From an uncultured Lachnospiraceae bacterium (GTDB taxonomy: Bacteria; Bacillota; Clostridia; Lachnospirales; Lachnospiraceae): DNA of 64,000 nt. The stretch spans positions 1 to 64,000 of the forward strand of contig CAJUID010000012.1 of assembly GCA_910585905.1 (NCBI GenBank). Reading direction: 5' to 3'. Below, one piece after another: positions 52,651 through 61,079 of the stretch; position 1 is the first letter of the stretch, and each line of letters opens with the position of its first letter. The position numbers were made by a program, and so were the translations under genes. Below the pieces are notes generated by a model. The model made no database searches. It saw only the letters and a program-made list of their open reading frames with translations, and was not told the DNA's origin.

Positions 52651-53997
52651 ATGTTTGACAAAGTATTAATAGCAAATCGGGGAGAAATCGCAGTCCGGAT
52701 TATCAGGGCATGCCGTGAGATGGGAATTAAAACGGTAGCAGTTTTTTCGGAGCCGGACAGGGAGGCACTTCATGCCCAGCTTGCGGATGAGGCGGTTTGT
52801 ATTGGCTCGGCAAAGGCGGCAGACAGTTATAACAATATGACGAATATCATCAGTGCCGCGGTAGAAAAGAAGGCGCAGGCAATTCATCCGGGATTCGGAT
52901 TTTTGTCGGAGAATAGTACATTTGCGGCAATGTGTGAAGAGTGCAATATTAAGTTTATCGGACCTGATCCATCTGTTATTGATGCGATGGGCAACAAATC
53001 CAATGCCAGGGCAATGATGATTCAGGCAGATGTGCCGGTAATCCCAGGGAGTGATGGGATTATAGAGAATATGGAACAGGCATATGAGACTGCGGAGAAG
53101 CTTGGATATCCAGTGATGGTAAAGGCTTCCGCAGGCGGCGGCGGAAAAGGAATCCGTATAGTTCGAAAAAAAGAGGAGCTGCAGAAGGCATTTGAGTCAG
53201 CAAAAAGTGAGACAAAGGCGGCATTTGGTGATGATACCATGTATATGGAGAAGGTAATAGAAAATGCCAGGCATATTGAAGTTCAGATTTTAGGTGATAA
53301 TTACGGAAATGTAGTTCACCTTGGAGAGCGGGATTGCTCGCTGCAGAGGAAAAACCAGAAGGTGTTAGAGGAAGCACCAAGCCCTGCCGTTTCTGAGGAA
53401 ACAAGGGAAAAGATGTGTGCTGCAGCAGTTCGTGCGGCAGAGGCGGCAGGCTACCAGAGTGCCGGGACAATCGAGTTTTTATACGACAAGTCGGGCCAAT
53501 TTTATTTTATGGAGATGAATACAAGAGTTCAGGTAGAGCACCCGGTAACGGAAATGATTACTGGGATTGATATTATTAAGGAGCAGATTCGGATTGCGGA
53601 TGGCAGTAAGCTTTCTGTAAGGCAACAGGATATTCAGATAAACGGCCATGCGATTGAGTGCCGGATTAATGCGGAAAATCCTGATAGGGGGTTTGCACCA
53701 TGTCCGGGGCTTATTGATTATCTATTGCTTCCGGCGGGCGGCCTTGGTATCCGCGTTGATACTGCGGTGTATGAAGGATATGAGATTCCGCCATATTATG
53801 ATTCTATGATTGCCAAGGTAATTGTTCATGGAAAGAACCGCAAGGAAGCAATCGCAAAGATGCGGCGGGCATTATATGAGTTTATTATAGACGGAATTGA
53901 TACGAATATTGAATTTCAGAATCGCATCCTGAACCATAAAGATTATATTGCAGGGGAGTTTGATACTTCTTTTCTGGAAAATAATCTGATAGAATAG
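52651..53997 (+). CDS. accC: Biotin carboxylase (AccC)
   Basis: A 448-residue ATP-grasp enzyme that carboxylates biotin on AccB using bicarbonate. N-terminal MFDKVLIANRGEIAVRI, glycine loop GGGGKGIR, HIEVQILGD, and EMNTRVQVEHPVTE are all normal. The start is 52651 with GGAGG upstream; the frame begins earlier at 52615 without support. Confidence 0.97.
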   Translation: MFDKVLIANRGEIAVRIIRACREMGIKTVAVFSEPDREALHAQLADEAVCIGSAKAADSYNNMTNIISAAVEKKAQAIHPGFGFLSENSTFAAMCEECNIKFIGPDPSVIDAMGNKSNARAMMIQADVPVIPGSDGIIENMEQAYETAEKLGYPVMVKASAGGGGKGIRIVRKKEELQKAFESAKSETKAAFGDDTMYMEKVIENARHIEVQILGDNYGNVVHLGERDCSLQRKNQKVLEEAPSPAVSEETREKMCAAAVRAAEAAGYQSAGTIEFLYDKSGQFYFMEMNTRVQVEHPVTEMITGIDIIKEQIRIADGSKLSVRQQDIQINGHAIECRINAENPDRGFAPCPGLIDYLLLPAGGLGIRVDTAVYEGYEIPPYYDSMIAKVIVHGKNRKEAIAKMRRALYEFIIDGIDTNIEFQNRILNHKDYIAGEFDTSFLENNLIE

Positions 53998-54096
53998 AGA
54001 CGAAAGGACGATCCACAGACTTTTTGGAACAGTCCCTAGCGGTTTAATGATTATTCATAATGATGCGCAGTGACTTGCGCAGGACTGGAGAATGCC

Positions 54097-54984
54097 TTGA
54101 ATTTATTTGGAAAAAAGAGTTATGTCTCCATTGACGGTGGAGAACGGACAAAGAAGAGTGATAAGAGACGGCAGAAAGCCGAGCCTTCTATTCCGGATGG
54201 AATGTGGATAAAATGTAATACCTGTAAAGCGATTATTTATAAAAAAGAAGTGACAGAGTATAAACTCTGCCCAAACTGTGATGCCCATTTCCGAATGAGC
54301 CCGGCGGAGAGAATTGCTGTTACATGTGATGAGGGTACCTTTGAGGAATTAGATGCAAAAATGCAGCCGCAGAATCCAATGGATTATCCAGAGTATGATA
54401 GTGTGATTCAAAAGGCGCAGAAAAAGGCGGGTATTCTTGAGGGGGTTGTGACCGGAAGATGTAAAATCCACGGCCAGGATACAGTGATAGCCATTATGGA
54501 CAGCCATTTTATGATGGGCAGCATGGGGTCCGTTGTCGGGGAAAAGGTAACAAGGGCAGTGGAGTTTGCAACTAGTAACAGCCTTCCGATTATTATTTTT
54601 ACAACATCCGGCGGCGCAAGGATGCAGGAGGGAATTATTTCTTTGATGCAGATGGCAAAGGTATCTGAGGCTCTTGGCCGGCATGACGAAGCAGGGCTTT
54701 TGTATGTGACAGTTTTGACAGACCCTACGACAGGTGGTGTGACAGCCAGCTTTGCAATGCTTGGGGACATTATTCTTTCTGAGCCAAAGGCTTTGATTGG
54801 ATTTGCAGGCCAGCGAGTGATCCAGGGGACAATCCATCAGCAGCTCCCAGAAGGATTTCAGAGGGCAGAATTTCAGCTAGAGCATGGATTTGTTGATAGG
54901 ATAGTCCACAGGGAAAAACTTAGGGATGAGCTTGGAAAAATCCTGCGCCTGCACAGTCAGCCAGAAAGTGAGGGGGCAAAATGA
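54097..54984 (+). CDS. accD: Acetyl-CoA carboxylase carboxyltransferase beta (AccD)
   Basis: A 295-residue subunit with the N-terminal C4 zinc ribbon (CNTC..CPNC), then a crotonase-fold carboxyltransferase half ([27 protein letters not shown]). It pairs with AccA to move carboxyl from biotin to acetyl-CoA. The likely start is TTG 54097, with GGAG 6 nt upstream, giving MNLFGKKSY; the frame extends to GTG 54070 without a site. A 99-bp gap separates it from accC. Overlaps accA by 4 bp. Confidence 0.94.
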   Translation: MNLFGKKSYVSIDGGERTKKSDKRRQKAEPSIPDGMWIKCNTCKAIIYKKEVTEYKLCPNCDAHFRMSPAERIAVTCDEGTFEELDAKMQPQNPMDYPEYDSVIQKAQKKAGILEGVVTGRCKIHGQDTVIAIMDSHFMMGSMGSVVGEKVTRAVEFATSNSLPIIIFTTSGGARMQEGIISLMQMAKVSEALGRHDEAGLLYVTVLTDPTTGGVTASFAMLGDIILSEPKALIGFAGQRVIQGTIHQQLPEGFQRAEFQLEHGFVDRIVHREKLRDELGKILRLHSQPESEGAK

Positions 54985-55778
54985 GCGATGCAATGAAATC
55001 TGTGGCCATTGTCAGGAAGATAGAGCGACCGAATACAAAACAATTTATCGGGAAAATTTTTAAGGATTTCCTAGAATTTCATGGTGACCGGCTTTTTGCA
55101 GATGATGGCGCCATTGTTGGAGGAATTGCATCTCTAGATGGAATTCCGGTTACGGTAATCGGGATACAGAAAGGGCATACACTGGAGGAGAACGTTGCCT
55201 GCAATTTTGGCGCACCGAATCCAGAGGGATACCGGAAGGCGCTTCGTTTGATGAAACAGGCAGAAAAGTTTCACCGCCCTGTTATTACATTTATCAATAC
55301 GGCAGGGGCATTTTGCGGCATTGGTGCAGAGGAACGTGGGCAGGGTGAGGCGATTGCCAGGAACCTAATGGAGATGTCAAGGTTAAAAACACCGATTATC
55401 AGCATCTTTATTGGCGAAGGTGGAAGCGGTGGCGCATTAGCGCTGGCAGTGGGAGACTGCGTATGGATGTTGGAACATGGCATGTACTCAGTGTTATCAC
55501 CGGAGGGGTTTGCAAGTATTCTGTGGAGGGATTCTTCGAGGGCGGCGGAAGCTGCTGCTTTGATGAAAATGACAGCAAGGGACTTGCTTCAAAATGAAGT
55601 TATTGATAGAATGTTTATAGAGCCGAGAGAGGGGCTGGAAAATAATTTAGAATATACTACAGCAGAAATTAAATCGGCACTGCTTGAAACAATTCCAGAG
55701 CTAATGGGAATGGATTTGGGCCATCTTTTAGAAAAGAGGTATCAGCGTTTCCGTAAGTTTGGGGAATTTGTGGAATAA
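54981..55778 (+). CDS. accA: Acetyl-CoA carboxylase carboxyltransferase alpha (AccA)
   Basis: A 265-residue subunit, somewhat shorter than the ~320-residue proteobacterial form because the N-terminal helix is reduced, as usual in clostridia. Key segments: [41 protein letters not shown], and [15 protein letters not shown]. Start overlaps accD as ATGA, so equal amounts of both subunits are expected. Last gene of the fatty-acid operon. Confidence 0.96.
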   Translation: MSDAMKSVAIVRKIERPNTKQFIGKIFKDFLEFHGDRLFADDGAIVGGIASLDGIPVTVIGIQKGHTLEENVACNFGAPNPEGYRKALRLMKQAEKFHRPVITFINTAGAFCGIGAEERGQGEAIARNLMEMSRLKTPIISIFIGEGGSGGALALAVGDCVWMLEHGMYSVLSPEGFASILWRDSSRAAEAAALMKMTARDLLQNEVIDRMFIEPREGLENNLEYTTAEIKSALLETIPELMGMDLGHLLEKRYQRFRKFGEFVE

Positions 55779-55849
55779 ACATTTTGGGGAAGGCAGGAAT
55801 GCTACTGTTTTCCCTATCGTTTGTATAATAAGACGTATCATTAAAAGTG

Positions 55850-55928
55850 AATGGCAGAAAGATTTTGTTCTTTACAGGCAGAGATAGATTTTGGGAGTGC
55901 TGTCTAAAGAATGGGTTTTTCTGCCATT
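55850..55928 (+). promoter_or_regulatory. Long-loop inverted repeat in the two-component leader
   Basis: AATGGCAGAAA (55850-55860) pairs perfectly with TTTCTGCCATT (55918-55928) over a 57-nt loop, between accA and the response regulator. A TATAAT at 55824-55829 upstream could be a -10, placing the hairpin in the leader of the response-regulator mRNA. It could act as a terminator for accA or as a leader structure; the sequence does not decide. Confidence 0.5.
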
Positions 55929-55961
55929 TTATTTCATTATTATGGAGGAAGGGATAGCAAA

Positions 55962-56648
55962 ATGAACATTTGTATTTGTGATGATGAGGTACATGAGAGG
56001 AAACTGATCAAAGTGATTTGTGAGGAATACTTTGCGGGGAGGAATCTGTCTTACAAAATTTGTGAGGCAAAAAGCGGCATGGAGGTTTTGGAGCAAGAAG
56101 AACAGATTGATTTGCTGATATTGGACATTGAGATGCCAGGGATGGATGGTGTAACGCTGAAAGACCAGCTACAGACTGGAAACAGCCAGACAAAGGTAAT
56201 CTTTGTGACAAGCCATGATGAAATGATGCCAGATGCGTTTGGTGTTAATGTGATTGGTTTTATCTGTAAGGAATGGCTGTCTGCGAAACTAAACAGGTAT
56301 CTTGGCCTTGCCATAACGCTTTATGGAAAGGATATTATAATTGATGAGACTTACCATAGCAGGGATGTTATTAAGATTCATTCGGAGCGTGAATATTGTA
56401 ATCTGTATTTTAAGGATGGTACGACAGCACTTGTTCGGAGCAGCTTGAAGGATATGGAGCAGCTGCTCCGCGAAGCTGATTTTGTGCAGGTCAGCCGGGG
56501 ATGGCTGGTAAACCTTAAATTTATCGGAAAACATACAAAGAAGAGAATCTATCTGCTGGGAGAAGAAATTGTTGTGAACCGTGGATTTCGAGAAAGTTTT
56601 GATGAACTGTATGAGAGTTTTTGTGAGAGAAATGCGAGGTATTATTGA
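55962..56648 (+). CDS. LytTR response regulator (AgrA-like)
   Basis: A 228-residue regulator: receiver domain (1-120) with D7/D8, phospho-acceptor D55 (LLILDIEMPGMDG), T83 and K103; LytTR DNA-binding domain (about 130-225; VIKIHSEREYCNLYFKDG, VSRGWLVNLKFIG, NRGFRESF). Family members include AgrA, which binds paired direct repeats upstream of promoters. The start has GGAGGAAGGG 10 nt before ATG 55962. Overlaps the kinase start. The regulated target is probably the promoter near 58.06 kb just downstream (inference). Confidence 0.93.
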   Translation: MNICICDDEVHERKLIKVICEEYFAGRNLSYKICEAKSGMEVLEQEEQIDLLILDIEMPGMDGVTLKDQLQTGNSQTKVIFVTSHDEMMPDAFGVNVIGFICKEWLSAKLNRYLGLAITLYGKDIIIDETYHSRDVIKIHSEREYCNLYFKDGTTALVRSSLKDMEQLLREADFVQVSRGWLVNLKFIGKHTKKRIYLLGEEIVVNRGFRESFDELYESFCERNARYY

Positions 56649-57964
56649 TGAGTTTCTGTGAATGGGTTTACCATATTATAATTGAGGGGATAAAATACAT
56701 AATTATAGGACATTACTTTTTTGGATTTGAGTATAGCCAGAAAAAGACAAGGTATTTGCCAATATTGTATGTGTTGTCTATTCCAGTGGTGCAAATATTG
56801 ATTAAATCTGCAGGGATGCCGCATGGAATCTTTTGGTTCAAAAATGCATGGGGAATAATCTTGGTGGTATGTATAATGCAGGGAAAGTTGACAGAAAAAG
56901 TCAGAAGCTTTTTTCTAATGTGGTTTTTTATCACGATGGTGGATGTTATGGTATTTTTTTTAACATTAATGTTTACTATACAAACAGAACCTAGTATTTA
57001 TATAAAAATGATTATGGGGTGTATGGGCGCTTTGTTCTGGATTGCATTGGCATATAGAGCAAAATCATTTCAAAAAAAGTGCCAATTATTGTTTCAGGAA
57101 ATGTCTACGTCAGAATACTTCCTCTTAATATTTATATTAGTTATCGTTTCACTGGCTTTAGGAGGTGTGCAGAGTTATTGTTATGGGACAATTACGCATG
57201 ACCAGAAGGATATTGTTTTTATATTGGTTGTAATCGTAGCAGTAATATTTATAATTATCTGCATTCTACTGTTTTATACAAGGCAGTCAAAGGCTCATCT
57301 TGAGAAATTGCATAATGCAGATATGAGTTATCTGGCGTTACAGCACCAGCATTACAAAAACTCCTTGATGCAGTATGAGGATATGAAGAGTTTGCAGCAT
57401 GATATTAACAAACATATTTTTGTGCTTTCAGAGTTTTGCAGAAATGATAAAATAGACGATTTAAAAAGTTATGTTGAGGAGATAGCGGCAAGCTATGATT
57501 CAGTAAGGACAGTTCAGACAGGAAACTTTTTGGCGGATTCCATAATTAGTTATTCTCTGGGCAAATTGAGTTCAGAGAGAAACTTTAAGTTTCAGATGGA
57601 TGGATATTTCCCGGAACAGTTCTTTATGGAAGATGTCGATTTTTGTGTTTTGCTATCCAATCTTCTAGAAAATGCAAGGGAGGCGCTGGAGAAGGTGATA
57701 GGAATGCGCCTGATTCAGATGGAGGTGAAGAGATTCCGGGAGAAATTATATTTGATTGTAAGCAATAGTGTGCCAGAGGGGAAAATTGATTTTAACTGTA
57801 CCAGCAAAACGGATGCTGTACATCATGGATATGGAATCCAGAATGTGCGGCGCGTAGTAGAAAAGTATAACGGGACGGTTCAGTGGAAGCAAGAACAAGG
57901 CATGGCGGTTGTTACTATTATATTTCGGCAGGAGGGAGACGATTTTCGAAAGAACCCTAATTAG
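56648..57964 (+). CDS. AgrC-like GHKL histidine kinase
   Basis: A 438-residue sensor kinase: six or so membrane helices fill residues 1-210, then a coiled linker, phospho-acceptor H251 (SLQHDINKH) and a GHKL ATPase with NLLENAREAL and HGYGIQNVRRVVEKYNG. Kinases of this class bind peptide signals through the membrane domain. There is no AgrB protease or AgrD precursor next to it. The stop of the regulator overlaps the start (TGATG). The symbol is left blank because the ligand is unknown. Confidence 0.92.
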   Translation: MSFCEWVYHIIIEGIKYIIIGHYFFGFEYSQKKTRYLPILYVLSIPVVQILIKSAGMPHGIFWFKNAWGIILVVCIMQGKLTEKVRSFFLMWFFITMVDVMVFFLTLMFTIQTEPSIYIKMIMGCMGALFWIALAYRAKSFQKKCQLLFQEMSTSEYFLLIFILVIVSLALGGVQSYCYGTITHDQKDIVFILVVIVAVIFIIICILLFYTRQSKAHLEKLHNADMSYLALQHQHYKNSLMQYEDMKSLQHDINKHIFVLSEFCRNDKIDDLKSYVEEIAASYDSVRTVQTGNFLADSIISYSLGKLSSERNFKFQMDGYFPEQFFMEDVDFCVLLSNLLENAREALEKVIGMRLIQMEVKRFREKLYLIVSNSVPEGKIDFNCTSKTDAVHHGYGIQNVRRVVEKYNGTVQWKQEQGMAVVTIIFRQEGDDFRKNPN

Positions 57965-57983
57965 TTCAATAAATATACAAGAC

Positions 57984-58011
57984 AAACTATCCTTAATAAG
58001 GATAGTTTTTT
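57984..58011 (+). terminator. Terminator of the two-component genes
   Basis: AAACTATCCTT-AAT-AAGGATAGTTT with a T-run to 58011: an 11-bp perfect stem just 20 bp after the kinase stop. It separates the kinase from the downstream RNA/peptide region, so that region needs its own promoter. Confidence 0.9.
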
Positions 58012-58050
58012 GCTGTTTGTAGTAAAAAGTGGCATTCTGTAGCATACCCT

Positions 58051-58079
58051 TTGCAATGAGGAATAACCTGGGGTATAGT
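58051..58079 (+). promoter_or_regulatory. Promoter in the region after the two-component system
   Basis: TTGCAA (58051-58056) and TATAGT (58074-58079) are separated by exactly 17 nt. The predicted start (about 58086) is followed by a palindrome AAGATTGCAATCTT (58089-58102), within a larger stem (GGGTA 58084-58088 with TACCC 58107-58111). Just before the -35 two imperfect 10-bp repeats lie side by side (AGTGGCATTC, TGTAGCATAC), a possible regulator site. No protein gene of normal size follows. Confidence 0.5.
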
Positions 58080-58137
58080 AGCAGGGTAAAGATTGCAATC
58101 TTACCTTACCCTACAGAGAAGGGAGTGATGCATAATA

Positions 58138-58194
58138 ATGATGCCTTATATATATGATGATTTTGTTAACTTTTTTCATGCTATATTTGGCTAG
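58138..58194 (+). CDS. Candidate 18-residue peptide
   Basis: ATG ATG at 58138-58143 opens a frame of 18 codons, MMPYIYDDFVNFFHAIFG, ending TAG at 58192-58194. AAGGGAG (58119-58125) is 12 nt upstream, somewhat far. The peptide is hydrophobic and aromatic, the sort of composition seen in short signal peptides. It follows a plausible promoter and lies beside a peptide-type sensor kinase lacking any known ligand gene. An 18-codon frame can arise by chance, so confidence is low. Confidence 0.3.
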   Translation: MMPYIYDDFVNFFHAIFG

Positions 58195-58321
58195 GAACAT
58201 GATTAGAAGTCACAAACTACGAGTTTTACCTTACATGGTTGTTTAAGGATTAGAATAGTTTTTTAATTCATGGTAATAGTGAATAATAGTTTTGAAGTGT
58301 TTTGATGTGCTATAAAAAAAG

Positions 58322-59032
58322 GTTGCCTTATTTTGCATAGTTTTCTAAGTTATTTAGTAGAAGGTTAGTTTTATTGCCGATAAGATGCAAAGTTTGGTGA
58401 TTTCATCACACTTCGTGTTGGAGTACCTTTTCTTTAATAGAGATACTATAACCTGTAACCAGCCGGCTATAGCACCCAGTTTACCCAATGAATATATTCG
58501 GTTTGGGCGCAGGTGGTATCTATTCATAGGAGTAAGCCCTGTTTTATGTTGCTGGAGTAGCCTGCTATCTATGACGGTAGCCTGGGTGAAGTAATAAGGG
58601 CGATTTACCAAAGATAATATAGGATTGTTCTATGTAGCCATAGGATATAGTTACAAAAGAGGACATTCTTCCATCCAAATGAATGTAATATATTGCAAAA
58701 GAAAAAGGTTTACCTTTGTGGTGAGAAAGTACGGCAGATAGTATCTGACCTTTTGTGGTTTGATTGGTACACAAAAGAGAGTGGTTTCGGTTTAGGCTGG
58801 ATTCGCGGTACTTTGCAAATGATATATGCTTCTGTGTAAGTGCAGGGGCAGGAGGTACACTAGAAAATATTTGTCTATCGACAGAGGATTAACAAATGAT
58901 AAGGATTTTGGTTCTTGTAGCCAGATACATAGTACAAAGGATAGTATAGCTGATATTCTATTTTTTTACAGAAGAGAAAAAAGTGCCGGATTTCAAGAAA
59001 GTGTAATGCTTTTTGGAATCCGGTACTTTTTT
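58322..59032 (+). ncRNA. Candidate long structured non-coding RNA (~0.7 kb)
   Basis: No convincing protein gene lies in 58195-59250. A strong extended -10 (TGTGC-TATAAA, 58306-58316) gives a start near 58322; a full terminator ends it (stem 58981-58994 with 59015-59028, then T-run to 59032). Between are many perfect stems: TTTGCAT 58332/ATGCAAA 58385; GTGAT/ATCAC 58397-58409; CACCCAG 58473/CTGGGTG 58582 (long range); CCCAA 58484/TTGGG 58503 around GAATATATTC; GCTATC 58564/GGTAGC 58576; CTATG/CATAG 58630-58643; CTTTTGTG 58750/CACAAAAG 58770; TGTC/GACA 58872-58883. Short frames on both strands have no ribosome sites. I cannot assign it to a known class; ROOL, GOLLD and OLE should be tested. Confidence 0.5.
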
Positions 59033-59250
59033 ATATTTTGATTTGACCTGTGAGGGTGTCAGGGAGTGAATTTATATGAGATGGAAAAAGATAATATCAA
59101 AGAGCAGGAAGGTGAAAAAGTGTTTAAAAGTCTCTTTCCAGTGCAGATACTATTGAGCCAGGGGCTGCTGGGGACAACTGAGTTTGCCAGTAAGCCCCAA
59201 CACTCAAAAAGAGGGAAAAGCTGAAACAATGGCTTAGGGCGTTTGCTTGC

Positions 59251-60096
59251 CTACAGTTTACGGATACCATCTTCTGCAATGGTAATCTTTCCTTCTTTCA
59301 TTAAGCGGCCAATTCCTCGTTTAAAAGCATTTTTGCTCATATGAAAACGGTTTTTGATTGCTTCTGGGTTGCTTTTGTCATGGAATGGCAAAAAACCGCC
59401 TTCGTTTTCTAAGCATCGGAAGATAAATTCTGCATCGTCGTTCATTTGTTCTGGAATTTTCTTTTTTACGCTTAATGTCAGCCTGCCATCGTCCATAATC
59501 TGTGCAACACGGGCATTTACGGGCTGGTTGATGCGGTACGCCTCAAATACATCTTTTTTTGGGATAAGTGCTGAGTACATATCATCTACTGCTACAAATA
59601 CACCAAAGTTATCGCTGATTTCATAGACACGGCCGGATACCTGATCATCTTTTTGGTAATCAGAGTCATTGCGCAATGCTTCATAAACATGCATGGAGGC
59701 GCAGAGCCGCTCGCTTTTATCTAGATAGAGAGTAACCAGCACGGCATCTCCTTCTTTTACTTCATAGAGTTGTTCTTTATATGGAAGAAGCAAATCTTTA
59801 GAGAGCCCCCATTCTAAGAATGCGCCAATTGGAGTTACTTGTTTTACATATAATCTGGCAACCCCGCCAAGCGTAAGATCTGGTTCTAACATAGTAGCGA
59901 TTGGCCTGTCCTCGGAATCTTTATAGACAAATACATTCAAAACATCGTTTATCTGCGTACCTTCTGGGACTTGTGATTTTGGCAGAAGGATTTTTTCAAA
60001 GTCTTCACCCGTTGGGGTGTTAAGATAGACACCAAAATTTGTTTTCTTTGTAACGATTAACTCCTGATATTTTCCTAATTGAATCTGATGTTTCAT
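59251..60096 (-). CDS. cvfB: CvfB-like S1 RNA-binding protein
   Basis: A 281-residue cytoplasmic protein with S1/OB-like repeats (GVYLNTPTGEDFEKILLP; RLYVKQVTPIGAFLEWG; GRVYEISDNFGVFVAVDD) and a C-terminal winged helix (EAIKNRFHMSKNAFKRGIGRLMKEGKI). CvfB/YitL proteins bind RNA and affect virulence or growth genes. The start is ATG 60096, with GAGG 6 nt upstream; longer frames lack this. A single gene, convergent with the ncRNA region. Confidence 0.9.
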   Translation of the reverse strand: MKHQIQLGKYQELIVTKKTNFGVYLNTPTGEDFEKILLPKSQVPEGTQINDVLNVFVYKDSEDRPIATMLEPDLTLGGVARLYVKQVTPIGAFLEWGLSKDLLLPYKEQLYEVKEGDAVLVTLYLDKSERLCASMHVYEALRNDSDYQKDDQVSGRVYEISDNFGVFVAVDDMYSALIPKKDVFEAYRINQPVNARVAQIMDDGRLTLSVKKKIPEQMNDDAEFIFRCLENEGGFLPFHDKSNPEAIKNRFHMSKNAFKRGIGRLMKEGKITIAEDGIRKL

Positions 60097-60149
60097 ATAT
60101 AACCTCATTTCTGATAAAAAACTGCGAGTTATTCCAATCATCTGCACCT

Positions 60150-60235
60150 TTCTGAAATTAACTGTAAATAGAATGTTGCTTGTTATCTGGCTATTTTGAG
60201 AAATTAGCCATGAATAATAATGTTGCTTAAAACAG
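60150..60235. repeat. Dispersed hairpin-plus-tail repeat, copy 3 (degenerate)
   Basis: The tail motif appears twice in tandem, at about 60155-60182 (TCTGAAATTAACTGTAAATA) and 60199-60227 (GAGAAATTAGCCATGAATAA), each followed by ATGTTGCTT. The first matches the 25.2-kb tail and the second the 12.5-kb tail (AATAATAATGTT). The hairpin is reduced. It lies between the divergent cvfB and ridA genes and holds the only notable signal in that gap. Confidence 0.5.
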
Positions 60236-60398
60236 TATACTTGGAAAGCGGAAAAAATACTAGTGAAAAAAGGAAATAAGTGTTATACTTTTTAAAAAAG
60301 TATCAAAGTTTTGTAAGAATGTTTGTTTAGTAGCTGTAAAACGCAGTGGGCAGGCGGGAGCTTGCTATGGCAGTTTTCCGGCGGAAATGAGGTGGATA

Positions 60399-60776
60399 AT
60401 GAAGACAGAAATTTCAACAAAAAATGCACCAGCGGCAATTGGACCATATTCTCAGGCGATAGAGGTAAATGGAATGGTTTATACTTCAGGGATGATTCCA
60501 ATCTGCCCGCAGACAGGGGAGTTGGTGACAGGAAGTGTGGAGGAACAGGCAGAACAGGCGTTGTCAAACTTAAAGGCTTTGGTTGAGGCGTCAGGTTCTT
60601 CTATGGATAGAGTAGTGAAAACCGTTGTATTTATTAAAAATATGGATGATTTTGCAAAGATAAATGCAATATATGAAAAATATTTTACAGAGCCATATCC
60701 TGCAAGGTCCTGCGTGGAGGTGGCACGGTTGCCTAAGGATGTTTTGCTTGAGATAGAGGCGGTTGCATTGAAATAA
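60399..60776 (+). CDS. ridA: RidA-family imine deaminase
   Basis: A 125-residue protein (APAAIGPYSQAIEVNGMVYTSG at the N-terminus, PARSCVEVARLPKDVLLEIEAVA at the end) with the RidA catalytic Arg at R103 and Glu at 118/120. RidA hydrolyses reactive 2-aminoacrylate and related imines, protecting PLP enzymes. Normal length, likely a trimer. GAGGTGG lies 3-6 bases before ATG 60399. A single gene. Confidence 0.95.
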   Translation: MKTEISTKNAPAAIGPYSQAIEVNGMVYTSGMIPICPQTGELVTGSVEEQAEQALSNLKALVEASGSSMDRVVKTVVFIKNMDDFAKINAIYEKYFTEPYPARSCVEVARLPKDVLLEIEAVALK

Positions 60777-60969
60777 GCAAACGGTTTTGAATGTTCAATA
60801 TTAGCTGATTTTCTGATTTCTCAAAGAAAAAAGTATTAAAAATCTACCGTTGTAGTATCTACTATAGTAGAATAAAAATTAATTTTTATTCTTATGGATA
60901 TTTGTAGAAAAAGACGAAAAATGCCTTAAAAACGGGGAAAATCTTTAGTATAAAATTAAGTGACAAGTA

Positions 60970-61026
60970 TTGACAAAGTACAACAGCGTTGCTATAATGA
61001 GTCTTGCAACGTAATAAATTCGTAAT
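60970..61026 (+). promoter_or_regulatory. Consensus promoter with WalR-like direct repeat
   Basis: TTGACA (60970-60975), 17 nt, TATAAT (60993-60998), an exact sigma-A consensus with TGC extension. Just after the start, CGTAAT-AAATT-CGTAAT (61010-61026) has the 6-5-6 layout of the WalR box (TGTWAH repeated) with C for the first T in both halves. Genes for wall hydrolases of this type are classic WalR targets. Confidence 0.7.
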
Positions 61027-61079
61027 AATTGTTACAAATAAATGTCTAATTTGATTTTAAATACTTTTGGAGGGATATC

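Noticed and set aside
55962..57964. Complete agr quorum-sensing locus
   Set aside because: Only the kinase and regulator are present; no AgrB-type membrane protease and no AgrD-like precursor with a Cys-containing core.
58354..58774. Minus-strand frames of 85 and 69 codons in the ncRNA region
   Set aside because: No ribosome sites, TTG or poor starts, and they overlap each other in different frames; more likely an accidental product of a conserved structured RNA.
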